NCBI RefSeq assembly: GCF_023065955.2
Contig: NW_026622808.1
Coordinates: 43,722,475 to 43,786,474, forward strand
Length of the DNA: 64,000 nt
Direction of reading: 5' to 3'
From: Ursus arctos
Lineage: Eukaryota; Chordata; Mammalia; Carnivora; Ursidae
The position numbers and the translations under genes were made by a program. Under the pieces are notes generated by a model. That model was given only the letters and a program-made list of their open reading frames with translations, was not told the DNA's origin and ran no database searches. Below, in pieces: positions 39,767 to 51,923 of the stretch. Each line of letters starts with the position of its first letter. Positions within the stretch are counted from its first letter, which is position 1.

Positions 39767-40356
39767 TGGCAAACATACACCACTGACCCCATTGACAGTC
39801 TGGTAAGCTTGTGGACCTCATCTCCCAGTGCTTTTAAATGCAGAAGATAAACTATGTGCAATTCCAATGGAGACCATTCATATCAATATACAGTTACCAA
39901 AATCTTTTTTAAAAAGATATGTATGCTTTTTTCTTAATGCCTTAAATAAGATCAGTGGCAGATCTAATACCTAAGGTAATTCAGAAGTACGGAGGAGTGT
40001 AAGAGATATCTCGAGATATCGCAATGACTAGAACATGATATGAAAAGTTCTAAGAGTTCTGTAGGTGAAAAAGTCACAGGTACTGCAGATGCTACTGTGG
40101 TTTGCTGCCTCTTTTTTTTTTTTTTCCTTATTCAAGTTCACAGACCTTCTGAGTTCTAGACAAACACTCCGGGTTAAGATTCTCTCCCTGGTCAGAGGAC
40201 CTGAGCAGAAGAAAGAGGGTAATCGTTAACCTTCCATCCTGTGCCTGCTACTAGAATTATACTTTAATCCGGATTCTTCTTGTCCAGATGCCACTCTATT
40301 GGAACACGTTAAAAAGTAAATTTATTTAAAAAAACACTCTTTTAAAATATTTTTTA

Positions 40357-40549
40357 GGGGCACCTGGTTGGCTCAGTTGGTTAAGTGTCCAACTCTTCAT
40401 TTTGGCTCAGGTCACGATCTCAGGGTTGTGAGATCAAGCTTTGTGTCGGGCTCCATGCTGGGCATGGGGCCTGCTTAAGATTCTCTCTCTCCCTCTGCCC
40501 CTCCTCCCCCCTCCCTAAAATAAATAAATAAATAAACATTTAAAAAAAT
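40357..40549 (+). mobile_element. Can-SINE (older subfamily)
   Basis: ggggcacctggttggctcag head, cacgatctcagggttgtgag, a CT-rich middle and (AAAT)n tail. First member of a dense SINE cluster. Confidence 0.9.
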
Positions 40550-40567
40550 AACGTATTTTTAATTTGA

Positions 40568-40904
40568 GGGGCACCTGGCTGGCTCAGTCAAGAGAGCATG
40601 TGAAAAAAAAAAAAAAAAAAAGGAGTGTCTGGGTGGCTCAGTCGTTATGTGTCTGCCTTTGGCTCAGGTCATGATCCCAGAGTCCTGGGATCAAGTCCTG
40701 CATCGTGCTCCCTGCTCGGTGGGGAGCCTGCTTCTCCCTCTCCCTCTGCTATTCCCCCTGCTTGTGCTCTCTGGCTCTGTCTATCTCTCTGTCAAAGAAA
40801 CAAATAAAATCTTTAAAAAAAAAAAAAGAGAGTGACTCTTGATCTCAGGGTCATGAGTTTGAACCCCACGATGGGCACAGAGATTACTTTAAAAAAATAA
40901 AGTG
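40568..40904 (+). mobile_element. Old Can-SINE split by a younger one
   Basis: Left part 40568-40602 (ggggcacctggctggctcag) and right part from about 40828 (gtgactcttgatctcaggg...attactttaaaaaaataaag). The whole is bounded by a 12-bp duplication, tttttaatttga, at 40556-40567 and 40905-40916, which proves that the two halves are one insertion. Confidence 0.85.
40603..40827 (+). mobile_element. Can-SINE nested in the previous copy
   Basis: gtgtctgggtggctcagtcg head through caaataaaatctttaaaaa and a 13-A tail. Oddly, an 18-base A-run (40603-40620) also precedes its head. Confidence 0.85.
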
Positions 40905-41505
40905 TTTTTAATTTGAAAAAAGGAATAAATACTCATGGTTAAAATAACCAAAATAAAACACTATGTGCTGAAAAATATGTCTCCTTTCCATCCACGGTCA
41001 GCTGTCCCCTTCCCTGGTGGTCACCGCTGCTCCCAGTTTCTTCTGAAGCCCTCCTGTATTGATCAGTGCTCTTGGTCACCAGCAACAGAAACTGATGTCA
41101 GAAGAGGAGTTGATGAATTGCTCAGGGAGGGCTGGCGAAGAGGCTCAGTGAGGAACCAAGCGACACGGGAGGTGAGGCCAGCTCTGTGTGGGCTGCAGCT
41201 GCTCTGGGTTCACGGCCCGTCACCGGGCGCCCTGCACTGGCCTGCAGCCACAGGGGAAGTCCTCGAGTGCCTTCAGGGCCTCCTTCAGAGGCACCGTCCT
41301 GAGCTGGAGCATTGTTAGCCACCTACTAGCTGTCAGGGGCACGCAGAGGGAACAGTCTTTCCCCTTCGACTTCCATGGGTTTTTGGATTTGGAGTCTGGG
41401 AGGCCAAGATGACAAACGTCCATTTAATTTCTTGAAAACATGTGTGTATATAAATACGCATAGACACACATGGATCGATTTGCTTATTACTTTTTAATTC
41501 TTTTA

Positions 41506-41919
41506 TTATTTTTTTAAGGATTTATTTATTTATTTGAGAGCGAGAGTGGTGGGGGGAGGGACAGAAGAAGAGGGAGAGAGAGAATCTCTTTTTTTCAAAA
41601 GATTTTATTTATTTATTTGACAGAGAGAGAGACAGCCAGCGAGAGAGGGAACACAAGCAGGGGGAGTGGGAGAGGAAGAAGCAGGCTCCTAGCGGAGGAG
41701 CCTGATGTGGGGCTCGATCCCAGAACGCTGGGATCATGCCCTGAGCCGAAGGCAGATGCTTAATGACTGAGCCACCCAGGAGCCCCTCAGGAGAGAGAAA
41801 ATCTTAAGCAGACTCTGTGCTGAGGGTGGAGCTTGACACGGGGCTCAATCTCATGACCCTAAGATCAGGACCTGAGGCGAAACTGAGTTGGGTGCTTAAC
41901 GACTGCACCATGTACCCTG
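41506..41919 (-). mobile_element. Old Can-SINE split by a younger one
   Basis: Left part 41506-41587 (tail and (GA)n) and right part 41788-41919 (through ggggctcaatctcatgaccc to the head). Imperfect 17-bp repeats, actttttaattctttta / acttttaaattctttta (41489-41505 and 41920-41936), frame it. Confidence 0.85.
41588..41787 (-). mobile_element. Young Can-SINE nested in the previous copy
   Basis: Reverse copy of the young subfamily (gacagccagcgagagaggga, agcaggctcctagcggagga). Near-matching gagagagaatct / gagagaaaatct flanks come from its (GA)n target. Confidence 0.9.
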
Positions 41920-42029
41920 ACTTTTAAATTCTTTTAAATGTTGGTCTGCCCATGGATTTTTTTAAAAAAGACCGAACTAAATATCTTGGACATTTTGTGG
42001 TATCAGCACATATACACGTACCTTTTTCT

Positions 42030-42239
42030 TTCTTTTTTTTTTTTTTTTAAAGATTTTATTTATTTATTTAACAGAGATAGAGACAGCCAGTGAGAGAGGG
42101 AACACAAGCAGGGGGAGTGGGAGAGGAAGAAGCAGGCTCATAGCGGAGGAGCCTGATGTGGGGCTCGATCCCATAACGCCGGGATCACGCCCTGAGCTGA
42201 AGGCAGACGCTTAACGACTGTGCCACCCAGGTGCCCCAC
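42030..42239 (-). mobile_element. Young Can-SINE with perfect target duplication
   Basis: Reverse young-subfamily copy. The exact 16-bp duplication acacgtacctttttct is at 42014-42029 and 42240-42255. Confidence 0.95.
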
Positions 42240-42261
42240 ACACGTACCTTTTTCTACCTGT

Positions 42262-42550
42262 AAATACAGAGAACAAACTGATGGTTGCCAGAGGGGAGGG
42301 GGTGGGGGATGGGCAAAATGGGTGAAGGGGAGCGGGAGATACAGGCTTCCAGTTATGAAGTGAAGAAGTCACGGGGATAAAAGGTACAGCAGAGGGACTA
42401 CAGACGGTGGCAGTGTAACAGCATTGCACGGTGACAGATGGTAGCTACACTGTGGCGAGCGCGGCATAAGGTATAGAGAAGTTGACTCACTGTGTTGTAC
42501 ACCTGAAACTAATGTAACATCGTGTGTCAACTCTACTCAAGGAAAAAAAA
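42262..42550 (+). repeat. L1 3' UTR end
   Basis: aatacagagaacaaactgat, ggttgccagaggggaggggg, gtgacagatggtagctacac, ttgtacacctgaaactaatg, then gtcaactctactcaagg and an A-tail: the terminal part of a carnivore-lineage L1. Confidence 0.75.
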
Positions 42551-44862
42551 ACCTATGCAATGATAGTGACTATTACATGAAAAACAAACAAACCCTACTT
42601 TATTCTTTTTCCTGGTTCCATTGTATTCCATCGTAGTAAAGGCAAGAATGTATTTCACTGCTCAGGAGAGGCTTCCAAGTCTAGCCTGGTGAGGCCGTGT
42701 TCCTGGCAGGAGCAATGTGGTTTCTGTCTGGCTGTCCTCAGGCCAACACTGTCGACAGTCTCTGCCCTGGGGTGCAGAAGGCTCACTTTGTAGCAGACTA
42801 TGTTGGTGTTCTGCCCACTCCCCCTAGTCCTTAGCACTTCCTCCCAGCCAGGCCTGATTTCCCACTGCCTTTCTTGCCTTTGCCTGACGGCTTTCTGGGA
42901 GGACCAGGATTTTCTTTGTCCGTGGAAATACCCTTCCCTGTCATCTCTCAGATGCCCTCGGCCAACGGCAAGAAGGACCAGGGCTGTCAGCCCTCTGCCA
43001 GCTCTCACACACCTCAGGGGGGTAACTCTGACGTGTCTGCTTTGCAGGGGGCTCCCGGACTTCTCCAGGCCGATCAAACTCCAGCTCCGCTCAGTGGCTG
43101 ACATCTCCCAGTCCCCCTTCCCCAACTTGCTAGTAGTGTTTCCTGTGATTACCTCCCAAGTAAACCATTTGCACTTGAATCCTTGTCTCAGGGTCTGTTT
43201 CTAGGGAAACCCAAATGAAAGCAGTGATGATGAAGAAGAGGAGACAGGGAGAGAAATTCATTTGCTCATTAATTAATTCCTTCAATAATTATTTACTGAG
43301 GTCCACAGTCAGAGGCAAGTGGAGAATGCAAATAAATGTGGACAAGAGGGACAAATTCTTCCCTTCCAAGGCACAGAAACAAATGCTAGAACAAGTGGGT
43401 AGTAAGCATACCTTGCTCAGCGCACTGCCGTCCAATCCCCAGCTGAGCGGGAGCGCTTCTTTTGGGAAGAGTGCACCAGGAATGGGGAGTAACAGCACCC
43501 GGCTTCTCAAGGGCTCTGACCTGGCCATACCTGTTACCTGCTCAGAGCCTGAAACATGTGGCAAGCTCTTAAGAGCTTAAGAAATTAACAGAAATTAACA
43601 GTAAATTAACAATTAACAGTTAAATTAACAGAAATTATCAGTAAAATCTTAGCTATCATGTATTGAGCACTTAGCATGTATGCTGTTTTTTTAGTACTTT
43701 GCATGCATGAACACATTTAATCTTGATGGTAACCCAATGAGCTTATAACCATAGGTAATGCTTAGGGGACTCTTCTAGTTATTTCTATTTTATAGTCGAG
43801 AAAGTTGAGGCCTAGGGCAATTAAATAATTTGGTCACATGGGTCACATGGCTAGTGATTATCACCAATCGTCTGAAATCTGGACCGAGTTCAGCCTGACT
43901 CAGGAACCTGTGCTTTTTCCCCCTTGACTACATTTTATTATTTCCTTGCTCTTGGGGTTATTTACATCTATTGCATCAAATCAGTCCACAGCATGTCTTT
44001 TGGAAAGCTCAAGGGGCCGCTAAGTCATCCTTTTCCCTGACCACAGGCATTGTTACGGGGAGCCCATGCCTGTCTTCTCCTGCAGGCCCTTCACTTTGAC
44101 ACTGAATGCTCTGCCAACAAGCACCTTCCCACTGATGGGGGAAAGGGGTGCCCTCGCAGTGCTGGTGCAGGGGTGCACGGGGTGGTCTGCCTTCTCCAGG
44201 GGTGAAGGGAGAGGGGTGCCTGAGTCCCCCTCAGAGGCTTGGCCGGCCTCAGCCACCCTAGCTGGAAACCTTCCGTGTGGAATGGACCAGAGCCTGTGCT
44301 CCTGACCTCCACCTTCTATTCCATCCTGCTATCCTTGTGGCCCCAGCTTTTACCTTTAACATTTAACTAGGGTGGTTTGAGCCCCTATCCTTTGTCCTAA
44401 CAGAATCTTGGTCCCTCCCCATCTCAGGATTACCTTTCTTTTATGTATTGGGGAGAAATGGGCACTTCTTACATATCCACTCTTGAGTCAGTCCTTGGTT
44501 CTGCCCCTGCCCTCAGTTCACCGTGTGGAAGGCTCTTCTCTGGGACAGGTACCCCATTTTCCTTGCGTTCTTCACAGGAATATTCCCCCAAGACTGTGTG
44601 CATAGCAGCCCCATCACAGAGGTAGTTGGTGGTGACAGAGGACAAGTGCAATGTGAGTTTGTTTACTTACAGTGGAAGATGAAATCCAATTTCAGATGTT
44701 AAAAGTGAAAAAATTTTTTGTCTGAGAAATCACTGAAGTATGATATCAGAATTGCAGACTAAGAGGTGAACAAGAAATGGATTAGAGATGGTTTTACTTG
44801 CTGTCAATGCAGAAAGAAACCCATTCCCTTGATTTGGAAAGTCACTAGTCTACATTAATCTG
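42551..44862. other. Gene-free intergenic DNA
   Basis: It contains an AAATTAACAG-type minisatellite (43581-43646) and an antisense MIR at 43655-43910 (tattgagcacttagcatgta...gagaaagttgaggcctaggg). Open frames at 42655-43204 on both strands have no recognisable product. Confidence 0.45.
43581..43646. repeat. AAATTAACAG minisatellite
   Basis: About six impure units of gaaattaaca / gtaaattaaca type in tandem. Confidence 0.85.
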
Positions 44863-44876
44863 CCTGGAATCATTTT

Positions 44877-45066
44877 TTTTTAAAGATTTTATTTATTTAT
44901 TTGACAGAGAGAGACAGCCAGTGAGAGAGGGATCACAAGCAGGGGGAGTGGGAGAGGAAGAAGCAGGCTTCTAGCGGAGGAGCCTGATGTGGGGCTCGAT
45001 CCCAGAACATTGGGATCACACCCTGAGCCGAAGGCAGACGCTTAACGACTGTGCCACCCAGGCGCC
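44877..45066 (-). mobile_element. Young Can-SINE with perfect target duplication
   Basis: Reverse young-subfamily copy framed by an exact 14-bp duplication, cctggaatcatttt, at 44863-44876 and 45067-45080. Confidence 0.95.
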
Positions 45067-45080
45067 CCTGGAATCATTTT

Positions 45081-46470
45081 ATCATAACTATTCTCTCAGT
45101 TTTGGAGAGAAAGAGTTCTCCTCATGCTGCCAAAAGTCATTTCCTGGGAACTCAGCTTTTGATATCACAAAAGTAGAGATTGGCGTTTCATTAAAGTGGC
45201 CTCTGCAAAGTTCGACTTTCCAAATACATTGTGACGTCTGTACTCTCCATATGCTCTGGAATTTGGAGTCAATGATCTTTATCTTTGACTTTTTGTTGCA
45301 GGGTACTTGGTGCTCAAAATGAGAGTAATAGCACCGAGAAATGCTGTGGAAGAATTTGTTGTGTTCACAGACCTGCGCTGGGTGGTAGGTGAGGTAGGGG
45401 GTATGGTTCAGCCGTCCTGGTTATTATAATGTAGTGACAGGAGAATCTGAAACCTCATTATAGTTTCCACGTAAACTGTAGTTGTCTTTGCATCCAATAC
45501 CCCCCATGTTTGCCTTCTCCTGTTGCCTCTGATTTCCTTTTAAGTACATCCCCAAATTTCCAACACTTTCTCTGAAATCCGTACCATCTCCCATTATATT
45601 TCCTGCTTGGATATGTCAGCAAAGCCTTGTTTATTCTTTGCAATTGTATTCACCATCCAGGAAACAAGCCAACTCGTTTATGATGGACAGAGGGAAATAT
45701 GCCAACTTAACCATCTTTACAATTGCGTTGTGCCATTGCACCAGCAATTCTTGGGAAAGAAAACTATTTGTGTACTTTGGCTTATTGTTTCCTTTGCATT
45801 CTAGTTATTTTGTGGTTGGTGTCTTAACTGTGATCGCTTTATCCCTCTGTTCCCTGGTGGCTGGGATGCATTTGTTGTGCAGTGTTTTTCTCTGACCTGA
45901 GGCGTGCTGTCCTCAGGGTAGAGGGCTCGCTGGCAGATTGCGCCATCCTGGCCCTTTCCTTGTGTTTTGCTTACTTACAACAAATGCAGATTTACAACTT
46001 TAGATGAAATGCATGGTTTCAGAAGTAGGAAAACAGATGATAATTTTCGTATTTAGATGAAGAAGCAAAACAACCTCGAATAAAAGATGAATCCTGATTT
46101 ATAAAAATTTGTTTACCAAGAATTGCACAATCGTGCATAATTTGATTTCACTTCAGATTGGTTAATCATGTACTGATAAAAACTGGCCACAAAGAACATG
46201 CTTATTTTGGATTTTAAAGTTTAAAGAAAATGAATATATTAACATTTGTGCAGAATCAATAATGATACCACCCTCATTGGTTGATTTCCTAGAATTCCTA
46301 CAGAAACCCAAATGCATGCCTGTGCTAGAAGTTCAGCTCACGTTAGTGGGGAGGTAGATGGCTTCCCTAGAGCCACTAAGATTCTCGGCTTTATTCATTC
46401 TTTGTTAATAGACAGAGTATGTTGCAATCCATTTTGTTCATGTGTTCTTGGTCATGACCACACTCTTGGG
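45081..46470. other. Unique intergenic DNA, conserved-looking at 45990-46290
   Basis: No gene. The segment 45990-46290 is AT-rich, complex and repeat-free (gattggttaatcatgtactg, aattgcacaatcgtgcataa), so possibly a regulatory element. Confidence 0.35.
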
Positions 46471-46479
46471 CCTCTCTGA

Positions 46480-46640
46480 TGCCCACCCATTCAATTCGGC
46501 CAACATTTACTGAATGCCTACTGTATCCCAAGCACCAGACTGGTACACACAAATGGATCCGGTCCCTGACTTCAAGAAGCTGGCAGTCTAACGGAGAGAC
46601 AGACACACCCACAGATCATTATAATACAGCTCAGTTCGAC
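46480..46640 (-). repeat. L2 3' tip, antisense
   Basis: caacatttactgaatgcctactgtatcccaagcacc...gacttcaagaagctggcagtc is a reversed L2 3' end. Confidence 0.55.
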
Positions 46641-46939
46641 CGGGATTCGATTTGGGGTGTTTCAGAAATTCTTCAGTCACTTTTTTCAAACAGTCTCTTG
46701 GGTCACTTCCACAGATGGCTCATTTCCTCCGTTGTTTTGTCCACCCTCATTTTACCCTGGATTTTCGTTTCGCCGGAGTTTCCTCTTGTTTCTCCTTTGA
46801 CCAGACAACCTCTTTAAAGACAGCGCAACCATTAGGAGTAATACAGAAAATCTCTACGTGCAGAGGTAAAAATGACCCTACACTGATAAACGAAAAATGT
46901 GATCTGCCTTAGTGTGCTCAGGATGAGTCCCACTTGTGA

Positions 46940-47000
46940 GAATATATTTAAAAATATATAAATATATAAAATATATAAATATATCCAATTGGATATTGGA
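46940..47000. repeat. AT-rich simple repeat
   Basis: aaatatataaatatataaaa-type run followed by a small inverted repeat, ccaattggatattgg. Confidence 0.8.
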
Positions 47001-47339
47001 TATGATTTGAACATATTTGGAAGAATATATGCCCATCTGTTAGCAATGGCTACTTTGGGGAAATGGGTTGGGGAAGGAAGAGGCTTCAACTTTTTGTTTC
47101 ATAGAATTCTACTTTATTTGATTTTTTTAACTTAAAAAACTTCTTTAAATATTTTGAAAAAAATAAAAATACTGCTTAGCTCTCTGTTATTTAGCCCAAC
47201 AAACCCAAGCTACACTAAACTACGTGTCCTTTTTTGGAATCTTCATCCATTCCTCCCATCTTAATCGCTCCAAAACCCCTGCATAAGTGTCTCCAGCAAG
47301 CTGGGTTCCCTAAGACACTGAGCATATTCATTAATACCT

Positions 47340-48200
47340 TACATCAACATGTATTTGTTGAGTGTTTACTCTGTGTGCTGGGAATTTATCAGAGAAGAAA
47401 AGAGTTTTGGCTAAGAGGTACATTCCCCTCACCTCCCTCTGCTTTGGTCCATGTCCTTTGCTGTCCTGTGTGCTCTTCAAGGCCCACCTCCTCCAGGAAG
47501 TCTTCCCTTTCTTCTCCCTCCTCTGCATCTGTATGTAGTCCATATGAAGCTTTCGAAGATTCATATCACCTAGACTAAAGGTTCTAAGAGAATAGTCACC
47601 AGATCATCTACATTTTTGTATGTTCAGTCTTTATTTATTAATCATATATTTAGTGAATACAGTAAGGATAGATTAGGGAAGGTGGCACAGACCACAGCCT
47701 CCTGAAGTGGAGAGAGGCTGCAGGAAACGGGTAATGATGCAAAGAACCCCTTCGTGAGGGGTGTGATGAATCCTAAGAAAGGGAAGTAGAGAGGGTTAGG
47801 AGAATATGTACCAGGGACATGGAGGCTGAACTGAGGGTGGGGTTTGGAAGGGCTTCTTTGGGGAAGCCAAATTTAGCTGGGATTTGAAGGGTGAGATGAG
47901 GCGCTTGGATGGAGGCCTCCAAGAGGGCAGAACCATGGTGCATAGGAGGAGGTGAAAGTTGGCAGGGATAGCTGAAACGCAGGGAGCCAGCAGAGCAGAG
48001 TTAACAGAGGGGGCTGGAGGGGTAGGCGAGGGTCACATCGTGCGTGGCCATGCATGCCACCTTAATGAATCTGGGCTTCATTCTATGATCAAGGGACCCA
48101 CTGGATGCTTTTAGTTGGAGGAGGGATGACTTTTAGAAAAGTCCCCCAGGCTGATGAAGGGGGGTGCACTAGAGAGAGCCTGGGTGCTTCTAGCAGTGCC
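47340..48200. repeat. L2 LINE pieces in both orientations
   Basis: A reversed tip near 47340-47400; a sense piece near 47450-47640 (cctccaggaagtcttccctt); a long reversed piece near 47640-48200 (gggacatggaggctgaactg, gcatgccaccttaatgaatctgggcttcattc). Confidence 0.5.
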
Positions 48201-48489
48201 TGGCCAGTATGTACTCAACGATTTGTGGGCTGACTGATGATACAGTGAGTGCTTTTCCATCAGGTTCACATTTCTCTCTATATTTCCATGTCTCACCATC
48301 CATCTGGCACTTTTTCCTATGGCCTCTTCCCTACCAGTCCTTCAAAGAACTCTGGAATTTTCCTCTTTTAAAAAAAGGAAAAAAGACTTAAACCTGTACT
48401 TCACAAGAGAGGCTAACCAAACCGCCAATACACATGTTTAGAGGCAATCAACTCTATTTTTGTAATCAGTGAACTACAGTTATAACCCA

Positions 48490-49085
48490 CGACACCACTT
48501 ACCAGAATGATGGAAATTAAAAGGAGTGACAATCCTTGGTGCATTAAGGGACTCTGATACTCTGCTGGTGAGAGTAGCATGTGGTGCACCCTCTGGGGAA
48601 AACCGGCAGTATTTCCTAAACAATGAACACACCTTTACCCTATGACACAGAAACTGCACTGAAAGATACGCACAAAGACATTCATGGCGGCATTACTCCT
48701 AATAGCCCCAAACTAAATACAACGTGTGAACAGGGATACATTGTGGCATATGCATCCTACAGAGCACTGGAAAGAAAGGAACTGCAGCTACACCAACAAC
48801 ATAATGTAGAGCAAAAAGAAACCAGACTTGAAAGGAATATACACTGTGATTCTAATTACATGAAGGTTTAAATTCAGGATTTTGGTTACCTTTGTGAGTG
48901 AGGAGGGGGTAGAGACTGGGAAGGGCCAGGGGCATGGATGTATCCGGAGGTGTTCATGATGTTCTATTTTTGACCTGGCAGTTGTTCCAAGAGTGTGTTC
49001 ACTTTGTTCAGGTCCAATCATTGACCTGCATGCTTAGGATTTGTGCTCTCTTCTGTGTGTACACTGCATTTTAACAAGAAAATAA
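48490..49085 (+). repeat. Ancient L1 3' fragment
   Basis: ctctgctggtgagagtagca, ctatgacacagaaactgcac, ttcatggcggcattactcct, tacagagcactggaaagaaa: L1M 3' order. A Can-SINE inserted at its end. Confidence 0.6.
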
Positions 49086-49110
49086 AATAACAAGAAAGAA
49101 GAGAAAACTT

Positions 49111-49294
49111 GGGGCGCCTGGGTGGCACAGCGGTTAAGCGTCTGCCTTCGGCTCAGGGCGTGATCCCGGCGTTCCGAGATCGAGCCCCACATCAGGCTCC
49201 TCTGCTAGGAGCCTGCTTCTTCCTCTCCCACTCCTCCTGCTTGTGTTCCCTCTCTCGCTGGCTGTCTCTGTCTCTGTCAAATAAATAAATAAAA

Positions 49295-49334
<40 letters not shown>
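49111..49334 (+). mobile_element. Young Can-SINE with long A-tail and perfect 19-bp duplication
   Basis: Full-length sense copy of the young subfamily with an uninterrupted A-run of about 37 (49300-49336). The exact duplication aagaaagaagagaaaactt is at 49092-49110 and 49335-49353. The long unbroken tail and perfect repeats suggest the most recent insertion in the window. Confidence 0.96.
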
Positions 49335-49338
<4 letters not shown>

Positions 49339-49353
49339 AAGAAGAGAAAACTT

Positions 49354-50889
49354 AAGATTCTGTCCCAAGTAAGTGAAAAAAGAAAGCTCAAGATATCAAA
49401 ATGGTCTCCTTCTCGGCTTTAAGTTCGTCGCAAGATAACTTGGGACTTAAAAACTTGGTGAGTTCTTTCTCTCTGATCTCGTCTGCTATCATTTTCTTCT
49501 GCCCAGCCCTTTCTTCCAGGGATGCCGCTGGGGCATGCTGTTCGCCAGGACCCTCAGTGCTGGGCTGGGCTGACTTCTCCTTTTTTTTTTCTTTCTTTTT
49601 TTTTTTTTTTACCCTGGTTTTGAAGGCACAGTCTTTTCAGATTTGCTTTTCTTCGTGTCTTTTGGATCATGCGCTTTGGTTGTTTCTCTAACTCACTCAC
49701 TTAGCTCCCTTTCAGGGCTCCTGGGCATTTTCTTCCTCTTTCCAACTATACGATACACTGGGCAGACACTCTCTCTTTACTTTGCACATTTTTGAATTGT
49801 TCACAATTGAGGGAAAGAAAAATTTTAGCTTTGCAACTAAAAAAGCAATACAAATCTATTTTAAAAAATTCTGACTCCTTTTGATGCCATTAGGCAAAGA
49901 TTTTTCACACCTGAATGATATACCCTCACCATTTATGTATTACCAATTCAACGCTAGTGTCTCTGGATTAAGGTTTCCGTATGGAGTGAGGAGGGGGTGT
50001 GTAACCACAGAGCAAGTAACCTTAACCTTCCTGACCTCAATTTGTTTGTTTATAATGAGGATAATAATAGTCCTCTTCCCTTGTGGTGGTTGTGAGATTT
50101 GCACGAGGTATTACATACAGAATGCCTGGTACAGAACAGTTGCTCAATAAATGGGAGTTATCCTTGTAATCCCACTAAGGGCAGGAAGTACTGTGGACTT
50201 GTACCTGCAGACCTCAAGGATTAAAGAGAGTAGGACATACTATTCAGAGGGGCTGATTGGTAGAGAACAACTGGGCTACCTGGTCCTACTGATGAATTCG
50301 TCGCTTCTCCAAAACCTCAGTCAGCCCCAAGAGAAAAGGTCAGCTTGGTTTAGTGACAGACACAAATAAAACAGATAAGGCTGCAAAATGTTTGATTTGT
50401 TTCACAGCTGGGTGATTATTTTGCCGACAAGAAATGGGGAGCAAGACGAGTGCTCTGTATCTTAGAGAATCTTGTAAGATGCTTTAACAAATATATAAGA
50501 ATCATATATAATTGGCACACGCTTTGTTTGAATGCAAACACTGCTGTTAAAGTAGTGCTTAAAAACAGTTTGTTGGCCTTCTTTTCGTACAGGAGAAACA
50601 TTTCTCTCGTTTACACTACTCTCTTGCTTAGCAGACCCTTATTTATCCTATAATGCAAGCGTAATCTGCCCAACATGTCCAAGTGCCCACAGTTCTGAAT
50701 TAGTGGAGTCGGAATTAGTGGGACTCTTGGCTGTCTCTTGTGGAGACAAGCATTTGAAAACCACCCCTCCAACCGTTTCAAGGACATGACCTCTTCCCTG
50801 TTCTTGCCCTCCTCTGCCCACTTTGCGTGTGTTTCAGTTCTGGCTTTCAAAAGAGACAGAAGAAAAAAGACTCGGAAGTGTATTCTTAG
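49354..50889. other. Gene-free DNA downstream of CADPS
   Basis: T-rich runs at 49578-49610 and a sense MIR at 49995-50165 (agcaagtaaccttaaccttc...ttgctcaataaatggg). The remainder up to the CADPS poly(A) site is unclassified. Confidence 0.45.
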
Positions 50890-51923
50890 GACATCTGAAT
50901 AGTTATTTATTGAGAAGCCACAGTTTTCCACACTTTCATAACTGTAGGCTTTATATAAGGCAAAAGCAAGATGGATGCACTACTTTACACAGAAAGAAAT
51001 AGCTCTGCAGAGGACCCCCGGGTCATGCAGTCACAGACCAAGATGCAATGTACATGACGATATAAAAACAGTGTGAAACAAAATAATTTAAATTATGGTT
51101 ACAATCTACTGAAGGAAATACCCATATTTTATTATAAACACATTTATAGTCTAGGGTTGTAATTTAAATATTTAGGTTTTTTACATACACGGTATTGAAA
51201 CAGAAAAGCAAAATGTAACGTTTAATAGGATAAACTTTGACAGAGACAGTTGCTCTGAACTGTGCTTGGTGTTAACTCATGATGGGATCACCCTTGTTGT
51301 AGCAAATGAGAGGTCAATCTGTTGATATGTAGCCATCCTTTTCTGGCTAACTATACGGATCATCGAAAGGATGAGTTAAGAAGGAAACCAGGGGTTCATG
51401 TTTTCGTTTCAGGGGAACACAAAGAACCAGAAGTTGGTTGCCGGAGCCTTGCCTTTTGTTTTCCAAAAAACAAAGCAGATCTATGTGTCTTAATTAAATT
51501 AATTCATTGTCTCATTTACATAACTGGCATCCACGTAATGTGAAACAAAGAAGTGAAATACTTGGTATACTCGCCCTCACATCCATTTACCGTCAATGCA
51601 TACACAGTACATTAATGAAGCATCATTTAACTTTGCTGAGAACAGGAACGCACCTAGCAGTTGGACTATGTATTTCCCATGAACAGTATTTAAAGAATGG
51701 TGCTCCATATTGCTTGTAAACATATAGACATGGAATCAGGAAATCAGTGGGGTCGAAGGTCATTTGCTAATCTTGGTACCACGTAGCTAAAATGGCAATT
51801 GTATTGGTAAACATCTCATGGGCATGGTAGTTGACAGAAAATTCCCTAATGGGGTTAACTAACAGACTAAGGACATGCATTGATTACAGGACTTTGTCCT
51901 AAAGGACTCCAGGCCCTAGCGTT
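50890..51923 (-). other. CADPS: CADPS 3' UTR with poly(A) signal
   Basis: About 1 kb of unique, AT-rich sequence follows the CADPS stop. AATAAA on the minus strand is at 50911-50906, with another at about 51133-51128. The distal one gives a UTR of about 1.03 kb, the size I expect for this gene, but either may be used. No SINE interrupts it. Confidence 0.6.

Noticed and set aside
42655..43204. Paired 156-aa minus and 134-aa plus frames
   Set aside because: No recognisable protein family; mutually overlapping frames of moderate GC content.
43581..43646. Possible CRISPR-like array (short tandem units)
   Set aside because: Units are contiguous without unique spacers, in a mammalian chromosome; a minisatellite.
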